Source of the DNA: Nanobdellota archaeon
Lineage (GTDB): Archaea > Nanobdellota > Nanobdellia > Pacearchaeales > GW2011-AR1
DNA length: 17,498 bases
NCBI GenBank assembly: GCA_030640565.1
Contig: DAOWJD010000014.1
Span: 1-17,498, forward strand
Direction: 5' to 3'
This document shows positions 1 through 8,378 of this stretch, piece after piece (the stretch's first letter is position 1; each line of letters begins with the position of its first letter). Position numbers and translations under genes: made by a program. The notes under the pieces were generated by a model. The model made no database searches. It had not been told where the DNA came from and saw nothing but the letters and a program-made list of their open reading frames with translations.

Positions 1-1
1 A

Positions 2-571
2 ATTGGGGATGGTCATCTTAAAAAAAGCAAGTATCAAATCAACTTAGAATTATCTAATAAAAATTTAATTAAAAGTATAAAAAAAATGTGCTTATATCTG
101 TTTAATAGATCATTTAATATTTGTAAAGTAAAAGAAAGGGTAAATAGAAAACAATCATATTCTATGTGTATTGATAGTAAAGCTATTCATCAATTACTAA
201 ACCAAGTACATGAAATTCCTATTGGTAAAAAAAGTCATATTGTAAAAGTTCCAAAATATATTTTTATTTCAAACAAATCAATTAAAGCTGCTTTTCTAAT
301 TGGAATAATGGTTACAGAAGGTGGAAAAAGAAGAAGGGGTTTTGGATTATCAACAGCCAGCGAACAATTATGGAAAGATTTAGTAATACTTTTTAATGAA
401 GTCGGAATTAAGGTAAAAACAGATAAGTGGACACACAAAAAGTATAAAAAGGATTATTATGGTTTATCTTTTAAGAAAGAATGTCTTTCTATTTTGACGC
501 GGGAGTGCCGGAGTGGTCAAACGGGCCAGATTCTTTTTAGGTGTAATAACCTAAGAGAAGGCTATGCTTAG
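2..571 (+). CDS. LAGLIDADG homing-endonuclease-like protein, 5' partial, 3' end running into tRNA-Leu
   Basis: The frame is open from the left window edge (first full codon at position 2), so the true start is outside; the first internal ATG is at 86. Two LAGLIDADG-like half-motifs are visible: IGDGHL at the very edge (positions 2-19) and LIGIMVTEGG about 100 codons later, each followed by the usual alternation of strands and a helix (ASEQLWKDLVILFNEVGIK). The acidic residues expected at the ends of the two motifs are present as D (GDG) and E (TEGG), so catalysis is not excluded. The family comprises DNA-cleaving homing enzymes and related DNA-binding domains. The last 24 codons lie inside the tRNA-Leu gene and the stop (TAG, 569-571) is the tRNA anticodon, so the natural C-terminus was probably lost or eroded. 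A free-standing homing gene, an intein remnant or a decaying regulator are all possible. Confidence 0.62.
   Translation: MGDGHLKKSKYQINLELSNKNLIKSIKKMCLYLFNRSFNICKVKERVNRKQSYSMCIDSKAIHQLLNQVHEIPIGKKSHIVKVPKYIFISNKSIKAAFLIGIMVTEGGKRRRGFGLSTASEQLWKDLVILFNEVGIKVKTDKWTHKKYKKDYYGLSFKKECLSILTRECRSGQTGQILFRCNNLREGYA
463..475 (+). promoter_or_regulatory. candidate TATA box for tRNA-Leu
   Basis: A T/A-rich stretch (TTTATCTTTTAAG) centred about 27 bp upstream of the tRNA 5' end matches the normal archaeal TATA-box distance. It lies inside the upstream LAGLIDADG reading frame. Assignment is by spacing and composition only. Confidence 0.35.
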
Positions 572-618
572 GACCTGGTAGCTTAGTGCTTGCAGGGGTT
601 CGAATCCTCTCTCCCGCA
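499..618 (+). tRNA. tRNA-Leu (anticodon TAG), type II, with a 36-nt non-canonical intron
   Basis: The acceptor stem GCGGGAG (499-505) pairs perfectly with CTCCCGC (611-617); A618 is the discriminator and CCA is not encoded. The D arm is CCG/CGG (508-510/522-524). The T arm is AGGGG / TTCGAAT / CCTCT (594-610). A 15-nt variable region (579-593) with an AGC/GCT stem marks a class II tRNA, as expected for leucine. As written, the anticodon stem does not close: CCAGA faces CCTGG. Removing 530-565 joins CCAG to G566 and gives a perfect five-pair stem CCAGG/CCTGG around the seven-base loop CTTAGGA, with anticodon TAG. The mature length would be 84 nt. The stem-loop rules and the splice motif agree on the same cut sites, so the intron call is strong. 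Confidence 0.93.
530..565 (+). other. tRNA intron between positions 30 and 31 (bulge-helix-bulge type)
   Basis: The central four-pair helix is formed by 524-527 (GGCC) and 560-563 (GGCT), with one G-T wobble. It is flanked by two three-nucleotide bulges, 528-530 (AGA) and 564-566 (ATG). Archaeal splicing endonuclease cuts after the second bulge base, giving breaks at 529/530 and 565/566, exactly the boundaries needed to close the anticodon stem. The intron-side helix pairs 531-534 with 556-559 and continues through a six-pair TTAGGT/ACCTAA stem with loop GTAATA (543-548). The exon-side helix is weak (only G523-C567 clear), so this is a relaxed motif. The site is in the anticodon stem, not the canonical 37/38 position. 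Confidence 0.85.
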
Positions 619-635
619 TAATTATTTCTAAATCT
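619..635. terminator. convergent intergenic gap, T-rich on the plus strand
   Basis: Only 17 bases separate the tRNA-Leu 3' end from the stop codon of the giant minus-strand gene. The stretch is A/T-rich with short T runs on the plus strand, the kind of signal archaeal RNA polymerase can stop at. No hairpin is seen, so this is a weak call. Confidence 0.25.
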
Positions 636-3600
636 TTATCCAAAACATCCAAGTAATTGACAATATGCCATATATCTTGCATAAGTCCCTCTAACATATC
701 CTTCAGAAGTAATTTCAGTGCCATACTTAGCAACATCTATAACATTTTCTGGAATAATTGCATATTCTGGAGAATTTCCTGTTCTTTTCTCATATTCGAT
801 TTTTATAGTGTGATAAATAATTGTATCTTCTAAATCATCTTCCTTCTCACTAGCTTGGAAAGTTTTTAGATTATCACGAGTCAATAAATCCTCTCTTCCT
901 ACTCTTATTAAAAATTCTTCAACAACTTCCATTGTTTTATCACCAATATCTCCATCAAGAGCAAGATTACTTCTTAGTAAGACGTTTAATTGATTCTGTA
1001 AGGCAGCGTTTCTAGAAGAATATAATCCTGACTGATAATCTGCAGCAATGAGTTTAATCCTATCTTCGTCTAAAGGTTTTGTATTATAATCAGTGTAAAC
1101 ATTTATTATTTCATTTAAATATAATACTCCATAATAAACTCCTCCTTTCTGTGTATACAATATAGATCTCATCTCTTTATCAGAGTAATCTTCGTGGCTA
1201 TATTTCTGAGCCAATACCCTCGCCTTTTCTACATTTAATTGCATTGAACCAACTGTCTCTGGTCTGAATCCTTTAACAAATAGTTTTTCCACGAATCCAA
1301 CAGAATCTAAGAATTGCTCTAACTGCTTTTCTGTTTTAATTTCTCTTATTTGATCTTTATATTTTTCATAAAAACGATTAGCTCCACGATATTTTAATCC
1401 AAGCCACTCTCCTCCTTCTTTAATCTCTTGTAATTTCCTTTGAATTATGTTTTCTATATTTGGTGTAAGAGGATCTGCTCTAAAATCAGATTCTCTCTCT
1501 ATCGTACTAACTATCAAAGATACATGTTCAAACTCTAAAGGAATATTCCAATCAATCATTACTCTTAAAATAGCATTTGCCCATTCTTCTCCTTGCTCTT
1601 GATTAATATGACCTCTTCTATAACTTATAGCCTGAGAAATAGGTCCTCTTAATAATTCAGCTTCAGGAGGGAAAAAAACTCTTTCTAATGGGGACTCTGT
1701 TTCTATAGCACATTCTGGAAACATCTCCATAACAGCGTTTCTGTTTGTCTCATCTAATACATCTTCTACATACCTAGGATTTCCTACAGATTTTTTATCT
1801 CCTTCTTCATCTACATCTGTACATCGGGTATTCCATCCATTATAACTTCTCAAAGCACGTTTCCATCCAGAATAAGCTTTATTAACAAAATCACTTTCTC
1901 TAACAACACCCCATTTTATCTGCCTATAACAACTATAAACTCTTTCTGAAGAATCATAATTATCTATTAATAAATTAATTCCATATTTCACATTTTCTTC
2001 AAAAAGTACTTTTTCTCCATGCACATCTTTATTAATTTGCATAATACCCAGACTCTTATCCTCATCTCCTGAAATAACTTCTTTAATATCTTCCTCACAA
2101 TATAATGGATCCTGTTCTAGATTATCAGAAGATCTTTTACAATGTCTAATATTGCTTTCAACTCTTGCAACCATTAAAGCTAAACATTCAAAAGATTCTG
2201 CTCTTGTGCCTTCTTTAACCTTATTAAAATCGATTTCCGGGTGCTCTAACTTTTTCTCTCTTGCCATCTCTATTATTTTTCCACCTAAAAGTTTTTGGCA
2301 TTCTTCTAATGTAAAGCAGGTTTCTGCTCCTGGCTTAATTTCTAATCCAATTCCTGGTTCAGTTCCTAATTGAGAACCCTCTTGAAAGGCTAAGGCATCA
2401 ATACTAAAAATAGTCTCTGCGCCATTATAATAATCCGGCTCTTCTTCGTCTAAGCTTTCTATTAAATCTTCATTTTGTAGCCATGTTTCTTCATCCCATA
2501 TCTTCATTTTTCCAATAAAAACTTTTGCGGGAACATGTGCCCAATTTTTCTTATCTGGAGACCATCTCCATTTTTTTTGAGAAGAGTCAAATTCAAAATA
2601 AACATCTGTTGCTTCCTGCTGTTTCACTGTAAATCTTTCTTTATGAGATAATTCAACACTTTTTGTAGATAATATTACATTAGACAAAAGGCCTTTACCT
2701 TTATTTTGTGTTGTTCTGTCAATTAATAATTTTAATCCCTCTGAATAAGATTCACCAACGAATTTACTTGTAAACTTTTGCATTTCTTCAGATAATCCAT
2801 CAAAGGGATGTCTTAATCTTCCATGTGGGTCAATAGCCCATATGTCAGAGACACCTTTATCTGTAGTGTGCCAAGCACTTTTAGTTAATTTTCTATCCAA
2901 AGCCCAATACCAATTATTCCCAGAATATGAATAATAAATGCTAGTTTTTTCTTTAAATAAAACAACTCCTCCATATTTAAATTCAAAAATAGGATATGCT
3001 CCTCTTCCTGTACCAATTCTTTTCGTTTCTTCATCAATCTCTGCTAATTTTCTCGCAGCCTCTTCAGTTGTAGGTGCACCCTTATCACTAGTTGGCGGAG
3101 GAGTAGGTTTTTTCTGTATGGATTTAATATATTTATCATATATATCTGAAACAATTAACCTATAGAGGTTTGCTCTTAAAAGAATTAAAGAAGCTTTTTT
3201 AGTTGGATGGTAAACCTTATCAATATCTGCATTAATTATGTTTATTTTTCTAAAATTGTTATCTTCTTCTTCTACATCCTTAAGAAGTTCCTTAAATTCA
3301 TTATCACTCAAAAAATTACTTCCTTCTAAAGTTTCTATGTAACCAGGTGTTACTTCTTCTAAAATTTTATCCTCAATATTTGTATTTTTTATAGTGGTTT
3401 TTACACTGTTTGTATCAAGCCAGCACTGCATCTTTGTATCTCCACAATATCCAACAGGTTGCCATCTTGATTTGTTTGTTCTAATAAAAGCATCTGTGGC
3501 TTTTCCAGGATTATCTGTTGCACATATTCTTGTAATTCCACGATTGTATAAGGCAGGGTTTGTTATTTCTGTTGCTCCTGCCTGGATATTAGGACTTAAT

Positions 3601-6600
3601 AAACTCAAAACATTTGGAGTCCCTGAACGACATGCTGCTTCTGTAGTAATATCTGTCTGGCTTGCCTGAGATTCAACATATTTTTCTGCAACATAATTTA
3701 CCCCAAAAGAGGTTGTAACTTGTTTAAAACCGCACTCTTCCTGACCATTAACAATTATACACATCTGATGATAACCAGAAGGAGCTGTAAGATCTCTTGT
3801 TTCTGTGAAATAATCTCCTGCTTTAATAAATCCCTGAGCAACAATTCTTTTGAGAGATGCATCTTGATAGAAAGAACCTCCTGTTCCTCTAAGATAAACC
3901 TGGTAATATGCTGGGAAATCTTTTCCTGCATAAACATGATAAAATACTTTATATTGCGAGACAGGTGGATTTGTTGCTGTAGTGAAAGGAATTTCATCAA
4001 ATCTTCCATAAAACTGTACAGGAGAATCAGGAGTTATAAAGGTGTCAAATCCAGAAGGTCCTACAAAAGAAATGAAATTTTTACAGACAGATGTTCCTAC
4101 ATCTTCCACAGATCTTCCCTTAAAGGATTTGAAAGAGCTTGCAGCATATTGTTGTGTGAAAAAGTCGATAGAATCGGATGAACGTTGCCATGCATCCTTG
4201 ACTCCGAGATATTCTCCTCCTCCACGAGCCTTTTGCCCAAGCACTGTCCCAAGTCCCTCTGTAACAATTATTTTTGCCAATGGAATTCCTTGTCTCCAGA
4301 TAAGATCACACAGATACACACTATTGATTTCATCACAAACCCCAACTGTTTGTCCTGTATCCAAACTAGTTTGCAAACATTGTTGATAAGAATCAAAAAC
4401 AGTTAGCAAACTTTCAATTCCTGCATGGATTCCAGACAAACAAACAGGAACTTTTACTTCTGGGAAATTTGGCAAGCAAAGAAAAATACTTCCTGCTATC
4501 CCTGTCTGTACAACATCTTTAACAGGATATGCTCCCCCTAAATCACACCTTGAACTTGGGCATGCAACAGGATCACATACATTAAACATTAAATTACAAT
4601 CTGAAGGCGACATAAAATCCTGGCATTGTATATCTGGCCTTCCTGTTTCAGGATTTCCAACTTTAATTCTCTGTGAGGCCCCCCTTGGAGATATAATACT
4701 AACATGAGATACTCCTGAACGATGTTGTCTTTGCGCAGCTAAAATCGCTTTTTCAGCAGTATTTTTCAATGTTCTTAATTCTCCTTTGTCTAATCCTGAG
4801 AAATCAGGAGGTTGTCCTCCCCAAGTAAATCCTTCACAACTATCATCACCTATTCCTGAATTAAATTCTGCCTTATTATTTCCTCCAACATTGCAAATAT
4901 AAAAACTTCTTACAACTCCTGATGCATCATAAGCTCTTATTGCACCACCTATAGGCATAGTGGGTTTTATATAAGCATACCACCCATTTTGTAAATCAAA
5001 AGGAACAATTGCAGGAAACCCTGCATAAGCACCTGATTCATAATATCTTACTTCTGCATTTTCAAACGCATTTTCATAAGTTGTTCTATCAACTCTCTTG
5101 AAAAAAGCATTTTTTAAATCATCTGATGGACTTGAAACAAGACTACCATCTTTTTGATTATAAATTAATGGCTGGTCTTCTTGATCTCTTGCTACAGGAA
5201 ATTTATCTATTCCTCCTGTATCATCTAAAACAACTATATATGTCTTACCTGTATTAGATGGTAAAAGTACAATAGGTGTGTTTTCTTTAATAAGGGGTTT
5301 TCCATCATCATCTATTATGTTATTTATGCCTTCTAAAGATGTTTTACCTTGAATATTTTTATAGGTAAGTCCGCTATAATCCATTGCTTTTACTCTTTCA
5401 CCTTCTTGGAAAAATTCAATTTGAGAAGGAGCAACACCATACTTGTTTACCAAATTAATCCTTTCAGAAAAATATTCAGTGTTTGCTTTTATATCTGCTA
5501 GAATATCATATCTTTTCTTTTCTGAAAGCTCTTTAAGTTCTTCCCCAATATTTGGTGTTGATAAAACTTTTTGCAACCTGTCCAAATCTCTTGCTTGGCT
5601 TGGAGTTATTTTCCCTTCACTGAAACCCTCTTCAGAAAATGCACTTCCAACATTTGATGTTTTAGAAATCTCTATTTTTTCTCCAGCCTTATTTGGGTTA
5701 GTTATAGAACCATCTAAAGATTCTCTTATTCGAATTAATCTCTCAGCAGCATTTTCACTTGTAATTGCTTCTTGATTTTCTATTATTTCTGACACAATGT
5801 TAACATCTCTGTTAATTTTATCTGAATTGTTAAGAAGACAGGCATCAACATTTCTATAATCCCCTAATTTTTTCTTTTTTTCACAGAAATCAAACCAACC
5901 TCCATCACCCCTCATTACTTCCTGCCTTGCAAGTCCTCTCCCTCCGAGATTTGAAAAAAAGTTTTTAACAGTAAGACCAGTCCCAATACCAAGACATGCT
6001 GCTTTAAAACCACTGACAACAGTTCCAATCTTTTTGTTTATATTCTGCCATTTCTCTAAAGTTTTATTTAAAAATTCAATTCTTTCTCTTGTTTTTTCAG
6101 GGGATAATTGAAATAATCTTTTTTCAATCCCTATCTTAAATCCAAAAGTAGCATTTGTTCTTGCATAATTTATCTTAGGATTTATAGAAACTTTTGCTAC
6201 TTTTTTTAAATTAACTTCTTCAAGTGTAAACTGATACTTACTTCTAAAAGTCTCTGTAACCCCATGAGATAAAGTTTCAGTTGAAGGTTCTATAAAGAAA
6301 GCTATTACTTCTTCCACAGTCCTGCTCTTCTTAAGATTAACTCTTATCCTTGCTGTTGCACCTCTATCTAATTCACCTTTTTGCAAATCCAAGAGTTGAA
6401 TATATTCATCTGTATCACCTGTATCATCTGTAGTTTCACCCAAGTAAACAAGAGTATTTTGTCTTAACTTAACTGATTCTCTCTCTCCATTAGGATATCT
6501 GATATTTATAGTTGCGCTAAACTCATCAAGAGAAGGCTCTCTAACTGAACCAAAATTAATATTATAAATTCTTCCATTTATAACAACATTCTCAAAAGTT

Positions 6601-8378
6601 TTTTCAGAACTGGAAAATGCATAAATACTTTTACATACTTGTTCTTCTTCTAAATTAGGGTATGTTGCTTTAAATTCATTACAAAGTTCTAGGGCTGTTC
6701 TTTTCTGGTCAGCAGAAAATGCAAGATTTATTTTTCCAGATAAAGCTTCAGGACCTAAAGTTTTACCAGATTCCGAAGATTTTTCCTGAGAGAAATCTTC
6801 AAGTACATAATCATAATCTTCATTTCCACTAGAATAATAATTCTGGAAATTTGAGTCTTCTTTAGATGCAAGAGACAGTTCAGAATTAGTAGCATCTGCA
6901 AATCCTAAAATAGTTATACTTTTTCCAAAGGCATTTTCGGGTTTTCCAAAAGAAATAGTGTCAAATGATTGACCTGCAAGTCTTCTTATACCTTTTTCAA
7001 CAACGCCTACTCCAGCTTTTCCTGCTTTAATAGTGGCATCGACAAGATTTTTTGGGGTTTCAGAAGGTTGAAGATTTTTCATAAGTCTCCCAATAGACAT
7101 TATCCGATCTTCTTCAATACAATCTTCATCGCCAGGAGCAGACATAATAACAATAAATAAATCTCCTTCAGATACAATATTACTTTTTGTACCAGCATAT
7201 GCAAGATAAGCAGATTTATCGTTATTTATTTTATAAAGTTTTTGTCCAACCTTTACTGTTTTTTCTTCTCCTCCAACATCAATTTTTAATTTAGGCTTAT
7301 ACCCTATTTGGAAAGAGCTCCTCCTAGTATCTCCCTGACAACTAATAGTAACTTTCTCATTAATTCCGTGATTTTCTATATATTTTATTGTGCATTTATT
7401 ATCTATGAATTTTTCCCCTTCTTTTAATTCAAGAACATTACCATTTACTTTTAAATTAACCCTTGTACCAGGATTTTCTAGGTCTTTCAGTTGTACTTGC
7501 ATGGTTCCAAAACAATAATCAAAACCAGGTAGAGGGGTGTTTCTTGAAGATTCACCAACATTAAGATTAAGTGTAACAAGTTTTCTTTTTACATCTGACT
7601 TTCCAGAACCATAAGTTTCTCTATCAGAATAAACAGAGATAGTTGCTCCATTGTTATCAATCCCTTCTGCTCTCAGATAACCTCTTCCATCCCAAAAACC
7701 ATATCTTAAATAATTCTCTTCCCATTCATCTTCATTCATTTGAGGAAGATAAAAAACAGATCTTCCGACGCCAAAAGCATTTTTTATATCATATCTTATC
7801 TTAGCTGTTAAATTTCCTAAAATAAATTCAGGCATGATTGATTCATTTATTTGCTTTCTCAAAACTATGACAGCATATCCTATTTTATTTAAAACAGGCT
7901 GATTAAACTGGGTCCTGAATCTTCCCAAGGCAGCTCTTGCAGGCACATACGTCACTCCTACAACTTCTTTTGGTTTTGGTCCTGCAAAAGAGAAAGTAAT
8001 GGTACTGATTGTTTCAATTTCTATCATAGGATTAAGTTGTGTCGCAACTATAGGACAAAAAACAGGAACATTTTGATCCTCAAGGATGTCGCTTCTTACA
8101 ACAGACGGTTCACAACCTAAAGGATCAATTTGAAGAATAAAATCCTGTCCTGCTTCACACTTGTTTCTATCAAACAAAGGAAATCCAGGGTCTCCTGAAT
8201 AAGGAACATAAGTTGGAGAATAAGAAGTAAATGATCTTGAATAAGAATTAGAAGCACTGAAAATTTGCGCTGAAATAAATGAAATTAATAAAACTGTTAA
8301 AATCAAGGCACTAAAAACTAAGATAAATCTTTTCATATTCATACGCGTCATTATTTTATTTTTTGCTTTCATCTTCAC
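636..8378 (-). CDS. giant exported surface protein with two C-terminal lysozyme-fold (transglycosylase-like) domains
   Basis: About 2580 residues. The frame opens at GTG 8378, inside the 609-aa gene's stop (GTGA overlap); an ATG at 8372 preceded by AGGTGA is an equally good start. One N-terminal hydrophobic helix (about 18-37) acts as signal or anchor. Three early Cys (74, 89, 108) and a Cys-rich core (about 1250-1340, CNLMFNVCDPVACPSSRC) resemble, from memory, a family of giant proteins shared by DPANN genomes. A Pro/Thr linker (about 1755-1770) precedes two Trp-rich repeats (about 1805-2025). The first lysozyme-like domain (about 2040-2240) has catalytic-type E2074 in VARVES, GIMQIN at 2111-2116, then SYNGW and PRYVEDV. 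The second (about 2265-2510) has IERES (E2294/E2296), GSMQLN at 2377 and YSSRNAALQ, resembling DUF1615/YaiW. The role is probably extracellular glycan binding or cleavage, or host contact. The frame is intact; function is inferred. Confidence 0.85.
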   Translation of the reverse strand: MKMKAKNKIMTRMNMKRFILVFSALILTVLLISFISAQIFSASNSYSRSFTSYSPTYVPYSGDPGFPLFDRNKCEAGQDFILQIDPLGCEPSVVRSDILEDQNVPVFCPIVATQLNPMIEIETISTITFSFAGPKPKEVVGVTYVPARAALGRFRTQFNQPVLNKIGYAVIVLRKQINESIMPEFILGNLTAKIRYDIKNAFGVGRSVFYLPQMNEDEWEENYLRYGFWDGRGYLRAEGIDNNGATISVYSDRETYGSGKSDVKRKLVTLNLNVGESSRNTPLPGFDYCFGTMQVQLKDLENPGTRVNLKVNGNVLELKEGEKFIDNKCTIKYIENHGINEKVTISCQGDTRRSSFQIGYKPKLKIDVGGEEKTVKVGQKLYKINNDKSAYLAYAGTKSNIVSEGDLFIVIMSAPGDEDCIEEDRIMSIGRLMKNLQPSETPKNLVDATIKAGKAGVGVVEKGIRRLAGQSFDTISFGKPENAFGKSITILGFADATNSELSLASKEDSNFQNYYSSGNEDYDYVLEDFSQEKSSESGKTLGPEALSGKINLAFSADQKRTALELCNEFKATYPNLEEEQVCKSIYAFSSSEKTFENVVINGRIYNINFGSVREPSLDEFSATINIRYPNGERESVKLRQNTLVYLGETTDDTGDTDEYIQLLDLQKGELDRGATARIRVNLKKSRTVEEVIAFFIEPSTETLSHGVTETFRSKYQFTLEEVNLKKVAKVSINPKINYARTNATFGFKIGIEKRLFQLSPEKTRERIEFLNKTLEKWQNINKKIGTVVSGFKAACLGIGTGLTVKNFFSNLGGRGLARQEVMRGDGGWFDFCEKKKKLGDYRNVDACLLNNSDKINRDVNIVSEIIENQEAITSENAAERLIRIRESLDGSITNPNKAGEKIEISKTSNVGSAFSEEGFSEGKITPSQARDLDRLQKVLSTPNIGEELKELSEKKRYDILADIKANTEYFSERINLVNKYGVAPSQIEFFQEGERVKAMDYSGLTYKNIQGKTSLEGINNIIDDDGKPLIKENTPIVLLPSNTGKTYIVVLDDTGGIDKFPVARDQEDQPLIYNQKDGSLVSSPSDDLKNAFFKRVDRTTYENAFENAEVRYYESGAYAGFPAIVPFDLQNGWYAYIKPTMPIGGAIRAYDASGVVRSFYICNVGGNNKAEFNSGIGDDSCEGFTWGGQPPDFSGLDKGELRTLKNTAEKAILAAQRQHRSGVSHVSIISPRGASQRIKVGNPETGRPDIQCQDFMSPSDCNLMFNVCDPVACPSSRCDLGGAYPVKDVVQTGIAGSIFLCLPNFPEVKVPVCLSGIHAGIESLLTVFDSYQQCLQTSLDTGQTVGVCDEINSVYLCDLIWRQGIPLAKIIVTEGLGTVLGQKARGGGEYLGVKDAWQRSSDSIDFFTQQYAASSFKSFKGRSVEDVGTSVCKNFISFVGPSGFDTFITPDSPVQFYGRFDEIPFTTATNPPVSQYKVFYHVYAGKDFPAYYQVYLRGTGGSFYQDASLKRIVAQGFIKAGDYFTETRDLTAPSGYHQMCIIVNGQEECGFKQVTTSFGVNYVAEKYVESQASQTDITTEAACRSGTPNVLSLLSPNIQAGATEITNPALYNRGITRICATDNPGKATDAFIRTNKSRWQPVGYCGDTKMQCWLDTNSVKTTIKNTNIEDKILEEVTPGYIETLEGSNFLSDNEFKELLKDVEEEDNNFRKINIINADIDKVYHPTKKASLILLRANLYRLIVSDIYDKYIKSIQKKPTPPPTSDKGAPTTEEAARKLAEIDEETKRIGTGRGAYPIFEFKYGGVVLFKEKTSIYYSYSGNNWYWALDRKLTKSAWHTTDKGVSDIWAIDPHGRLRHPFDGLSEEMQKFTSKFVGESYSEGLKLLIDRTTQNKGKGLLSNVILSTKSVELSHKERFTVKQQEATDVYFEFDSSQKKWRWSPDKKNWAHVPAKVFIGKMKIWDEETWLQNEDLIESLDEEEPDYYNGAETIFSIDALAFQEGSQLGTEPGIGLEIKPGAETCFTLEECQKLLGGKIIEMAREKKLEHPEIDFNKVKEGTRAESFECLALMVARVESNIRHCKRSSDNLEQDPLYCEEDIKEVISGDEDKSLGIMQINKDVHGEKVLFEENVKYGINLLIDNYDSSERVYSCYRQIKWGVVRESDFVNKAYSGWKRALRSYNGWNTRCTDVDEEGDKKSVGNPRYVEDVLDETNRNAVMEMFPECAIETESPLERVFFPPEAELLRGPISQAISYRRGHINQEQGEEWANAILRVMIDWNIPLEFEHVSLIVSTIERESDFRADPLTPNIENIIQRKLQEIKEGGEWLGLKYRGANRFYEKYKDQIREIKTEKQLEQFLDSVGFVEKLFVKGFRPETVGSMQLNVEKARVLAQKYSHEDYSDKEMRSILYTQKGGVYYGVLYLNEIINVYTDYNTKPLDEDRIKLIAADYQSGLYSSRNAALQNQLNVLLRSNLALDGDIGDKTMEVVEEFLIRVGREDLLTRDNLKTFQASEKEDDLEDTIIYHTIKIEYEKRTGNSPEYAIIPENVIDVAKYGTEITSEGYVRGTYARYMAYCQLLGCFG

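Noticed and set aside
533..535. CTT as the anticodon of the tRNA at 499-618 (would be Lys) without an intron
   Set aside because: It leaves an unpaired anticodon stem and an oversized loop, and conflicts with the class II variable arm; the spliced TAG form satisfies every stem.
3720..4386. Overlapping plus-strand ORFs of 70-150 codons opposite the giant gene, including one with many Cys
   Set aside because: They are antisense shadows of the long intact minus-strand frame: composition is that of reverse-complemented coding DNA, with no promoter, ribosome site or recognisable domain.
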